NCBI GenBank assembly: GCA_021776525.1
Contig: JAJFFT010000006.1
Coordinates: 620,001 to 684,000, forward strand
DNA: 64,000 nt
Origin: Robiginitomaculum sp.
Lineage (GTDB): Bacteria; Pseudomonadota; Alphaproteobacteria; Caulobacterales; Maricaulaceae
Reading direction: 5' to 3'
In this document: positions 1 to 8,400 of the stretch, piece by piece
Layout of the letters: each line of letters begins with the position of its first letter
Numbering within the stretch: the first letter of the stretch is position 1
Program-made: the position numbers and the translations under genes
Notes under the pieces: model-generated
Seen by the model: only the letters and a program-made list of their open reading frames with translations
Told to the model about the DNA's origin: nothing
The model's database searches: none

Positions 1-445
1 GTTTTTCTTTGCGGTGCTGTTTAGCACGTTGATAGAGCGCATCATTATAACCGTAGGCACCATAATCATGACTGGCGCTGCCATCGCTATACCCACTGCT
101 GTACCCAACGCTGAATCTTGATGCCAGTTCGTAAGGATAATACCCTTTGAAGCCGTTCTCATACCCATAACGGTCAAAGCGCCCGCTCGCTAGCGTGTCC
201 ATATAAATAGTCAAAACCGGGTCATATGTCTTCCCATCGGCGTTTATCGTCGTGGCGACATTATTGTGCCCAGTTTCGTTCGCACTCACTTTGAGCGCAC
301 CAAGACCATTGACCAGGGTGTCCGTTGCACTGTCCTTGTTGTCGCTCAGTTTAAAGTCGTTAATCGGTTTGTTGTCAGTGGCGTAAGCTGATGAAAACGC
401 CAAGCTTGCACCAAGCACTAAGGGGGTGACGACGTATTTATGCAT
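1..445 (-). CDS. Exported Tyr/Gly-rich hypothetical protein, C-terminus beyond window
   Basis: The reading frame runs from an ATG at 445 down to the window edge without a stop, giving about 148 residues. The first ~22 residues are a signal peptide: MHK, a hydrophobic run, then an SSAYA cleavage motif. The mature part begins with a polar Asp/Asn/Lys segment and later becomes rich in Tyr, Gly and Ser (GYSSGYSDGSASHDYGAYGY), ending in a basic stretch. I recognise no domain family. An exported surface or periplasmic role is inferred from the signal peptide only. No strong ribosome binding site is obvious. The gene is incomplete in this window. Confidence 0.7.
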   Translation of the reverse strand, partial: MHKYVVTPLVLGASLAFSSAYATDNKPINDFKLSDNKDSATDTLVNGLGALKVSANETGHNNVATTINADGKTYDPVLTIYMDTLASGRFDRYGYENGFKGYYPYELASRFSVGYSSGYSDGSASHDYGAYGYNDALYQRAKQHRKEK

Positions 446-568
446 AATATCCTGTAATCCTCATAAAACTCAGTTACAGCCCCAAAGACACGTTAATGTA
501 TTTTTCTTTGGTGATAAACACAAATAGGATCGCCGAATAAAATGAAAAGACAATCTTGTTTCTTCATA

Positions 569-1561
569 TCACAATTTATCTCTAGAGTTATTTTTCCCCA
601 ATAAGGGCCCTAGGGCAAACCCGGTATCAAAATAGTCGTTTCGCCAATCGGGGCGTAATCGATCCAGCAATAAGGCCTCGCCCGCACCCAGTGCATAAAA
701 ACTGATGCGGCGGTTCTTGGTCATATCCAAGTGTTCAAGGTTGCGGCGCACTCTGGTCCGCAAATTTATTGCCAGCGCAGAATAATCATAAGGGCTGCGA
801 CTACGTTTGGCGTGTTCGATGGCCGCTTCGGCCAGTGCAATCTCGCTATAACGTGCCACGCCCTCCTGCCAAAGCAGAAATTCGGCATAACGCGTTTCGT
901 TGGAATTAAGGTGAGCGAACGCCTCGCGGCGAACCTGGCGATAACTCAGCACAAGTCTTTGAAAATGATTGTCTTCAGTAGCCGATAAGGCTCTGGCCAG
1001 CATCAGCCCCATGAGGGCAAAACGCCGCGCCACCTCAGGATCGCCATAAGGAAAAGGAAGGTCCAATACTTTCGTGCGCGTGTTATCAGAGCTAGCAAGC
1101 TCTAAGGTTTTTCGATGGTTTATATATTGGGGTTGGCTGGCTTGTAATTGATGAAAATGCTCATGCAACAGCGTAGAAATCCATGCGGTTTCATTGCCCT
1201 CGGTCAGACGCGGCGCGCCGATAACCACGGTCGAGCGGCCATCCACAGCCGGCCATGTCGCTTTGCTGTCTGTGGCCAATTGGCGCGGACGGGATTTAAG
1301 CCTGCACTGTGTTTGGGGCTCAACCCCAAGGGAGGTGAACCCGGTCGCCGGGCCATCAGGGCAAAATAACACGCTGGTGTCTTGGCCGACAAACAATACC
1401 GGAAACGGCGTTCTGGAAAAGCCCGGCCAAATGGTATCGCCCTCAGATTGGGTGATGGCGCGTGCCTCTGCAATCAACGGGGCGATGGCCTGCACAGGGC
1501 TGAGCGGTCTGCTAAGCTGCCAAAATAGGGAGAGCGTAACACTTAGGGCAAGCATGGGCAT
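569..1561 (-). CDS. Putative membrane-anchored HExxH zinc metalloprotein
   Basis: The protein has 330 residues with a hydrophobic N-terminus (signal peptide or anchor). At residues 133-137 there is HEHFH inside LLHEHFHQLQ, a textbook HExxH zinc motif. About 95 residues later WQEGVARYSE (around residue 233) offers a glutamate in the place of the third ligand of gluzincins, whose pattern is HExxH followed by an E in a second helix. I cannot assign it to a named peptidase family. Its substrate is unknown. It lies just downstream of grpE on the same strand (20-nt gap), so it may be read through from hrcA-grpE. A second start at residue 3 is equally possible. Confidence 0.6.
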   Translation of the reverse strand: MPMLALSVTLSLFWQLSRPLSPVQAIAPLIAEARAITQSEGDTIWPGFSRTPFPVLFVGQDTSVLFCPDGPATGFTSLGVEPQTQCRLKSRPRQLATDSKATWPAVDGRSTVVIGAPRLTEGNETAWISTLLHEHFHQLQASQPQYINHRKTLELASSDNTRTKVLDLPFPYGDPEVARRFALMGLMLARALSATEDNHFQRLVLSYRQVRREAFAHLNSNETRYAEFLLWQEGVARYSEIALAEAAIEHAKRSRSPYDYSALAINLRTRVRRNLEHLDMTKNRRISFYALGAGEALLLDRLRPDWRNDYFDTGFALGPLLGKNNSRDKL

Positions 1562-1581
1562 AGCCTAAGCACAAAACCTGT

Positions 1582-2217
1582 TTAGGCCGTGGTGTCCACA
1601 TTGCTGCCTGGCTCGGCATCGCTTTCGCTAGCCGCTTCGGGGTCCAGCGGAACCGGTGCCTGACCCGAAGAGACAGCCACCATGGCGGCGCGCAAAGTAC
1701 GGTCGCCCAGAAGGTATCCAGGTTGGATCACTTCGACGACTTCACCAGCCGGTGCCGTTGATGGAATTTGCGCCACAGCCTGATGATGGTTGGGGTTAAA
1801 TTTTTCGCCTTTGGGATCAATTTTGCGGACCCCATGACGATCCAGCGCCACATGCAAAGTTTTATCCGTCAGCTCTACACCCGAAATCAATCCACCCAAA
1901 GCCTCGGAGGCGTGGTCGCGGGCATCATCAGAGATGGCCGCCAGTGCCCGGGCAAGATTATCTGCAACATCCAAAAGATCGCGGGCCAGACCGGTCACCG
2001 CATACTTGCGGGCATCGGCGATTTCCCGTGCGGCGCGCTTGCGGGTGTTTTCCGCCTCTGCGGCTACGCGGAACATTTGTTCTCTGGTTTTGGCCAATTC
2101 CTCGCGCAGGTCAGGCTCCTGCTCGACGGCACCGGCGTCCAATGCTTCAACGTTATCGTCGACCTCGGTTTCAGGCGTTTCAGTCTCGGTCTGATTGTTT
2201 TCGTTTTCACTCATCAT
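1582..2217 (-). CDS. grpE: Nucleotide exchange factor GrpE
   Basis: GrpE is the ADP-release factor of DnaK in the cytoplasmic heat-shock chaperone cycle. The 211-residue protein has the family layout: an acidic, low-complexity N-terminus (NQTETETPETEVDDN), a long coiled-coil helix (REELAKTREQMFRVAAEAENTRKR split across residues ~38-62), and a C-terminal beta domain with FNPNHHQAV and PGYLLGDRTLRAAMVAV, the DnaK-contacting signature. Length is normal for alphaproteobacteria. It follows hrcA after 7 nt on the same strand, so the two form an operon. Two adjacent ATG codons are possible starts. A Pro/Glu/Asp-rich tail is ordinary for the family. Confidence 0.96.
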   Translation of the reverse strand: MMSENENNQTETETPETEVDDNVEALDAGAVEQEPDLREELAKTREQMFRVAAEAENTRKRAAREIADARKYAVTGLARDLLDVADNLARALAAISDDARDHASEALGGLISGVELTDKTLHVALDRHGVRKIDPKGEKFNPNHHQAVAQIPSTAPAGEVVEVIQPGYLLGDRTLRAAMVAVSSGQAPVPLDPEAASESDAEPGSNVDTTA

Positions 2218-2224
2218 CTTCGTC

Positions 2225-3298
2225 CTATTTTCCGCTCAGGCGATCTAATACATGCCCAACCGCGCGCGCCGTGTAATCCACCATGGGAATCACCCGCGCA
2301 TAATTTATCCGTGTCGGACCAATAACACCAAGAGCACCAATGATCCGTCTTTCACTATCCATATAGGGTGCAACGATGACGCTGGAACCCGACAAACTGA
2401 ATAAAGCGTTCTCCGAGCCGATAAAAATCTTCACACCCGGCGCGTCTTGCGCCTGATCCATGAGATTGACCATTTCTTTTTTACGTTCAAGGTCGTCAAA
2501 CAGGTAACGTATGCGTTCCAGATCAATATCTGCCTCTACGGAGCCCAACAGGTTCGAACGTCCCCGTACAATCAGTGTGCGTTCAGAGGACGGCCCGCCG
2601 GCCCATTCGGCCAAACCGTTGGTAATCAAATTTTCGGCCGCTTTATCAAGAGCACTGGTATGACTGGCAATGTCTTTGAGAATGTCTTTGCGCGCCTCAT
2701 CCAGCGTGCGCCCTTTGAGGCGTGAAGACAGATAATTCCCGGCTTCACTCAACGCCGCAGGGGTTGCGCCAGGTGGTGGTGTCATCAGCCGGTTTTCAAC
2801 ACTGCCATCTTCATAGACCAGTACGGCCAGTGTCTGGCCCGCCGAGATGGATACAAACTCCACATGACGCAGAGCACTTTCATGAACCGGTGCCAGCACC
2901 AGCCCTGCGCCGCCCGCAAGACCGGATAACAATGTGGATGCTTCGGTCAAGGCCTGATCCAGTGTGGCGCCTTGGGCGCGCACGCGGGTATCAATATCGC
3001 GCTGTTCGGTTTTAACCAGATCGCCGATTTGCAGCAAGCCATCGACAAACAGGCGCAAACCGGCCTGGGTTGGCAGGCGCCCAGCGCTAACATGGGCTGA
3101 GGTGAGAAGGCCCATAGAGGCCAGATCCGCCAAAGTGTTGCGGATTGAGGCCGAAGACAGCCCGGTTTTGCCGTGTTGTGCCAAAGTGCGTGAGCCGACG
3201 GGTTCACCATCACCCAGATAGGATTCTACCAGTTCACGAAAGATTTCACGTGAACGAGCATCCAATGCACTTAGCGGGGATAGGGGCGTTGTCTCCAT
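2225..3298 (-). CDS. hrcA: Heat-inducible transcription repressor HrcA
   Basis: HrcA represses groESL and other class I heat-shock operons by binding CIRCE elements. The N-terminal winged helix is clear: LDARSREIFRELVESYLGDG, EPVGSRTLAQ, then a recognition segment with SSASIRNTLADL. A GAF-like middle domain follows, and the C-terminal part carries the conserved IGSEN and GPTRINYARVI segments near the end. I chose the ATG at 3298 (357 residues) because it leaves about 11 residues before the conserved LDARSREIF. A GTG at 3319 is an alternative. It is transcribed divergently from rph, an order common in alphaproteobacteria. I did not find a CIRCE element upstream, so autoregulation is not supported here. 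Confidence 0.95.
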   Translation of the reverse strand: METTPLSPLSALDARSREIFRELVESYLGDGEPVGSRTLAQHGKTGLSSASIRNTLADLASMGLLTSAHVSAGRLPTQAGLRLFVDGLLQIGDLVKTEQRDIDTRVRAQGATLDQALTEASTLLSGLAGGAGLVLAPVHESALRHVEFVSISAGQTLAVLVYEDGSVENRLMTPPPGATPAALSEAGNYLSSRLKGRTLDEARKDILKDIASHTSALDKAAENLITNGLAEWAGGPSSERTLIVRGRSNLLGSVEADIDLERIRYLFDDLERKKEMVNLMDQAQDAPGVKIFIGSENALFSLSGSSVIVAPYMDSERRIIGALGVIGPTRINYARVIPMVDYTARAVGHVLDRLSGK

Positions 3299-3408
3299 AA
3301 GAGTAGGAATGCCAAGCACACAGCTTTCGTCAAGGGTAAAGCAATCGAGTATTGCAGTCTTGGGTCAGGCGTTTATGTACAGCCATTCGAAGTTTACGGA
3401 GTTTCCTC

Positions 3409-4131
3409 ATGCGCGCATCTGGCCGCCAAAATAACGAATTACGACAGTTTAGTTTCGAAACCGGGATTATGCCCTATGCCGAAGGTTCATGCTTGGTGCA
3501 GTTCGGCAATACCCATGTTTTGTGTTCCGCAAGCGTTGAGAGCCGCGTGCCACCATGGATGCGTGGCAGCGGTAAAGGCTGGGTGACGGCGGAATATGGC
3601 ATGTTGCCGCGCTCGACCCACAGCCGTATGCGGCGCGAGGCGACGGCCGGCAAACAAAGTGGCCGCACGCAGGAAATTCAACGCCTGATCGGGCGGTCCT
3701 TGCGGGCTGTGATTGATCTTGAGGCCCTGGGTGAGCGCCAGATTGTGCTCGATTGTGATGTGATGAAGGCTGATGGCGGTACGCGCACAGCCAGCATTTG
3801 CGGGGCCTGGGTGGCGCTTAAGCTGGCCTGTCAGGGCTTGCTCAAAGAAGGCCTGATCACAATAGACCCCGTCTATGACATGGCGGCGGCCATATCTTGC
3901 GGCGTGGTCGACGATATACCTGTGCTGGACCTTGAATATGAGGAAGACAGCCGCGCTCAGACCGATGCGAATTTCGTGCTGTCCGGCACTGGCGGCATTA
4001 TCGAAGTGCAAGCCACCGCCGAAGATAAACCGCTGGCCTTTGATGATTTTGATGCCCTGATGGTGTTGGCGCGTCAGGGGTGCACAGAGATTTTCGCGGC
4101 GCAAAAGAAAGCTGTTGAGGCCGCTACATAA
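3409..4131 (+). CDS. rph: Ribonuclease PH
   Basis: RNase PH is a phosphate-dependent 3'-5' exoribonuclease that trims tRNA 3' ends. The start is the ATG at 3409 ([12 protein letters not shown]), preceded by an ACGGAG ribosome binding site. That gives 240 residues, against the ~238 usual for the family. Visible family segments include the N-terminal RPH-like [13 protein letters not shown], the substrate-binding [33 protein letters not shown], and [18 protein letters not shown], which carries the active-site Asp residues. An upstream in-frame start at 3352 would add 19 non-conserved residues and is unlikely. The gene ends 8 nt inside the convergent UbiH-type gene. Confidence 0.96.
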   Translation: MRASGRQNNELRQFSFETGIMPYAEGSCLVQFGNTHVLCSASVESRVPPWMRGSGKGWVTAEYGMLPRSTHSRMRREATAGKQSGRTQEIQRLIGRSLRAVIDLEALGERQIVLDCDVMKADGGTRTASICGAWVALKLACQGLLKEGLITIDPVYDMAAAISCGVVDDIPVLDLEYEEDSRAQTDANFVLSGTGGIIEVQATAEDKPLAFDDFDALMVLARQGCTEIFAAQKKAVEAAT

Positions 4132-5347
4132 ACAGGCGCGGCCGTGCGGGCAATTTATTGGCCAGCAAACCTGAGATTGGTGTTCTGGTCAGTTTAGCCA
4201 TAATAATGTCTTTACCGGGCTGAAAAGCCTGCGCGGCATGCAAGGCGGCTTTGCGTGCCAAACGCGCCGGCAAGGTGGTATTGGTATAAAGCGCCATCAT
4301 TTTTTCGGTCATTTGGTATAGCGGCCAGCACAAACGTCGGTGGTCGCGCTCATAGGCTTTTAAGGCTCCGGCAGCACCAATGTCGCGGCCTTTGGCCAAT
4401 GCCATACGTAAATGCCCGGCCAGATTGGCAACACCCTGAATGCCAAAATTAAACCCGTGTGCGGTGACCGGGTGCATGCCCACGGCTGCATCTCCGATCA
4501 GAACCAGCCGATCCGTACAAAAATTGCACGCATATACGCCAACCAGGGGATAGGCGCGGCGCTCGCCATTGCATTCAAGCCCGCCCAAAAGGCCTTTCAA
4601 GCGAACTTCAGTGGCACGAGCATAGGCGTCATCGTCCATGTCCATAAAGGTGCTGGCGGTTTCGGCGGCAAAGGTTTGCACAATTGAGGCTTTATTGCCA
4701 TTGATCGGCAAGACGGCTAATCCACCGTCATAACGAAATAATTCGTGGGCAATGTGGTGGTGTGGTTTTTCATGCTTCATGCGCCCGACAATCATGGTTT
4801 GCCCAAAGTCATGCATGTCGGCCATGATGCCACTGCTTTGGCGAATCTTTGAAAACCGGGTGTCGGCGGCTACGGCCAAGGCCCCGGTAAAGACGGTGCC
4901 ATCGCTTAAAGCCATCGTGACGCTCGTATCACTGCGATGCAGGGCGCTGACCTCTGCGCCACAAAAAAGGGTAATATTGGCCTTGGTCTTGGCGACATCA
5001 TAAAGAGCTTTACGGATAAAATGGTTCGAGATGATATTACCAAGACGGTCTGATCCGGTCCGCGCAGGATCGAACACCAGGCTTGAAGGGGCGTCTCCGT
5101 CATGGACTTTGGCACACCGGATCGGTGAAACCTGATCCGGGTCAATATGTTGCCATGCCCCCAGTGTATCCAGAATCTGCCGGGATTTTTCTGAAAGCGC
5201 GATGTCGCGGCCGTCAAAGGCCGGATTGGCCAGAGATTTCTCGGACTGGCGGTCAAAAATCGCAATTTTTTGCCCCATGTCCGCCATCAGACTGGACAAT
5301 GCCAATCCAGCCGGACCGGCGCCGACTACAAGAATATCGTAAACCAT
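4124..5347 (-). CDS. UbiH/UbiF/COQ6-family FAD-dependent monooxygenase
   Basis: A 407-residue flavoprotein hydroxylase of the ubiquinone-biosynthesis type. The N-terminal dinucleotide motif [10 protein letters not shown] is at residues 8-17. A second FAD motif, ADTRFSKIR, is near residues 161-169, and the pyrophosphate-contacting [20 protein letters not shown] is near 282-300, which matches the GD-AH-H-P-GQG region of UbiH-like enzymes. Such enzymes hydroxylate the aromatic ring of the quinone precursor at the membrane surface. Which ring position (C5, C6 or C1) cannot be told from sequence alone. It overlaps the end of rph by 8 nt in convergent orientation. No other ubiquinone gene is in the window. 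Confidence 0.88.
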   Translation of the reverse strand: MVYDILVVGAGPAGLALSSLMADMGQKIAIFDRQSEKSLANPAFDGRDIALSEKSRQILDTLGAWQHIDPDQVSPIRCAKVHDGDAPSSLVFDPARTGSDRLGNIISNHFIRKALYDVAKTKANITLFCGAEVSALHRSDTSVTMALSDGTVFTGALAVAADTRFSKIRQSSGIMADMHDFGQTMIVGRMKHEKPHHHIAHELFRYDGGLAVLPINGNKASIVQTFAAETASTFMDMDDDAYARATEVRLKGLLGGLECNGERRAYPLVGVYACNFCTDRLVLIGDAAVGMHPVTAHGFNFGIQGVANLAGHLRMALAKGRDIGAAGALKAYERDHRRLCWPLYQMTEKMMALYTNTTLPARLARKAALHAAQAFQPGKDIIMAKLTRTPISGLLANKLPARPRLFM

Positions 5348-5451
5348 GGGGCCCCTCCGTATTTTGACAAAATGTCAAAACCATAAGGTGCCAGCTTACG
5401 CTGGTTTTAGCGCAACGGGACGTGTGCAATTTGTCGCAGGCAGTACGGCCT

Positions 5452-8400
5452 TTAGGTCACAATATGTGCGGCCAATTCGCTCATTTGCGTATTGGCAATG
5501 GCCAGCTTGGCCAGCGTCCAGTCGCCGGTAGCGTCCAGTTCGTCAAAGGTCTGCATGGTCTTGGTCGCCAGCGCGCCATTGGCATCTTTCCAGGCATGAA
5601 CGATCTCTTGCGCCCACACAGCGTTCTGCGTCTCACCATTGCTCCGCGGTTGTTTGCCGTTTTGTGTGGCGTGGGCAATGGCCGAAGCCGTTAGGCCCCG
5701 CTGGGCGCTGTAGAGATCTTCGATCAGGCGACGTACCGCCAGCCGGTCCCAACGCTGGTCGGTGTCCAGCATCCCCGCCGCACCGCGCAAACGGTCAAAA
5801 CAGAACTGATCCCCAAAGGCATGGTAAAGGGCCGCCACAGCCTGCACGGGCCAGTTTTCTTTGTCGGCCATATCCAAAATATCGGTTGCCGATATCAGGG
5901 GGCGCAACATGGCAACATCGCGGGCCAGATCGGTGGGGGCGCCATCACCTTCAAAACGGGCGATGCGTTTGGTAATGCGCTGGTTTTCAAAGGGCGAAAT
6001 AAAGGTATCAATATCAGCGCACAGGCCAGAAATACCGCCCTGATATTTGGCAATAAAGGCATCAAGATCGCGGGTCGCGGATCCAAACCGCCGGGCCAGC
6101 CAATAGCTTTCGCGGCGCACCAGGCGCATGACTTCGCGATGCAGCTCGTAAAGGCCTTTTACCGGGGCTTTGTTATCATAGGCATTGATGCGGGCAATCA
6201 AGGCATCAAAGCCAAATAAATGCCGGCTGGCCTCAAAGGCACGGGCGGCATCGGCAACACCAACCCCCGCACCAGCGGCCAGACGATAGATAAAGGTCGG
6301 GCCGCCCTGATTAACAATATCATTGACCAGAACGGTTGAGATAATCTCGCGGCGCAGCCGGTGGTTTTCACGTTCTTCGGTGTATCCCTGCACTGCGTGC
6401 GGGAAGTAGTTGGTCAGCAAGGGCGCAAAATGAGGATCGTCGGGCAGGTCGGTTTCCAGCAATTCCTCGACCAGGGTGTTTTTGGCATAGGCCATCAAAG
6501 TGGCTATTTCCGGTCGGGTCAGTGATTCACCTGATTTTCGCCGGGTCAGCATTTCATCGGACGAGGGCAGGCCCTCGACGACGCGGTCCAACTGGCCCTT
6601 GTCTTCAAGACTGACCATATAGCGTTCAAACGGTTCCATATCGAATTTGGCGGTTAACTGGGCCATAGAAAGCGCCAGTGTCTGATCATAATTGTGTGCC
6701 AGGACGTGTTCAGCCACATCGTCAGTCATCGAGGCCAGAACGTCATTGCGCCCATCCGTGGTCAGCTTGCCGGCGCGAATGGCGGTGTTCAGCAGAATTT
6801 TTAAGTTCACCTCGTGATCCGAAGTGTCCACCCCGGCTGAATTATCCACAAAGTCCGCATTGATGCGGCCACCCGCTTTGGCGAACTCTATTCGCCCTGC
6901 ATGGGTAATGCCCAAATTGGCGCCTTCGCCGATCACTTCGGCGCGCACTTTTCCTGCGTTAACGCGAATGGCATCATTGGCCTTGTCGCCCACTTGCCAG
7001 TCCTGCTCGTCAGCACTTTTGATATACGTGCCAATGCCGCCAAACCATAAGAGGCCGCATTTCGCCTGTAACAAGGCATGGATGATATCGTTGGGTGCAG
7101 CAGCATCGCCGGTAAGACCTGTCAGGGCACGCATTTCATCCGATAACGGGATGGATTTTGCACCGCGACTGAATATACCGCCGCCTTTGGAGATCAGCTT
7201 CTTATCATAGTCCTGCCAAGAGGTTCGCGGCAGGTCAAACAAACGTTTGCGCTCGTCCCAATTGGCTTTTGCATCACCCGGGTCCGGGTCAATGAAAATA
7301 TCCCGGTGATCAAACGCAGCCAGCAGGCAGGTTTCTTTGGAAAGCAACATGCCGTTGCCAAAAACGTCGCCGGACATGTCGCCTACACCGATGGTGGTAA
7401 ACGGCTCTGTTTGAATGTCGGTGCCGATTTCCCTGAAATGACGTTTTACAGCTTCCCATGCGCCGCGCGCGGTAATACCCATTTTTTTATGGTCATAACC
7501 AACCGAGCCGCCAGATGCGAAGGCATCATCAAGCCAGAAGCCATATTCTTCAGCCATGGCATTGGCGATATCAGAAAATGTGGCCGTGCCTTTGTCGGCG
7601 GCAACAACCAGATACGGGTCATCCTCATCCCAGATCACCAGATTATCGGGATGCACGACTTTACCAGCGGTATCCAGCGTGTCTGTTAAATCCAGAAGGC
7701 CGCGTATAAAGCTCTTATAGGCGTTAATACCTTCAGCCTGGATTTCATCACGGGTGCCATTACGGGGCAGGTTTTTGGGGAAAAACCCGCCTTTTGAGCC
7801 TACCGGGACGATAACGCTGTTTTTCACCTGTTGGGCTTTGACGAGGCCCAATACTTCGGTGCGAAAATCATCGCGCCGGTCTGACCAGCGCAAGCCGCCG
7901 CGGGCCACAGGGCCAAACCGTAAATGCACGCCTTCGACGCCGGGCGACCAGACAAAAATTTCGCGGTATGGTTTGGGTGCCGGCAGAGTTTCCAGAGACC
8001 GGCTGGCAATTTTGATGGATATGCGGCTCAAAGGTTCGCCGCTATCATCGCGCTGATAAAAGCTGGTGCGTTGTATAGCGCAAATCAGACGCATCAAACG
8101 ACGCAATACCCGGTCATGGTCAAGGCTGGGGACCTTATCCAGACAAGCAATGATATTGGTGCAGATATTGTCCTGCTCAGTTTGGCGCATTTCCAGCGTT
8201 TTATGTTCCCCCGGTTTGAAGCGGGTGCGCGCCAGATCCAGCAGCAGGCTGGAAATTTTTGGATTTTCCGCCAAAGCTTCTTCTTGCACGCGTTGGGATG
8301 GATCCAGACCTGATTGTGCCCGGTATCGTGCACAGGTGCGCAAGAATGCGGCGCTGCGCCAGTTTACGCCAAGGCGCAAGACCAGCTTGTTAAAGCCATC

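Noticed and set aside
3320-3408. CIRCE heat-shock element upstream of hrcA
   Set aside because: No TTAGCACTC-N9-GAGTGCTAA-type repeat is present in the divergent hrcA-rph region or elsewhere in the first 3.4 kb.
3352-3408. N-terminal extension of RNase PH
   Set aside because: The ATG at 3409 has the ribosome binding site and gives the family length of 240 residues.
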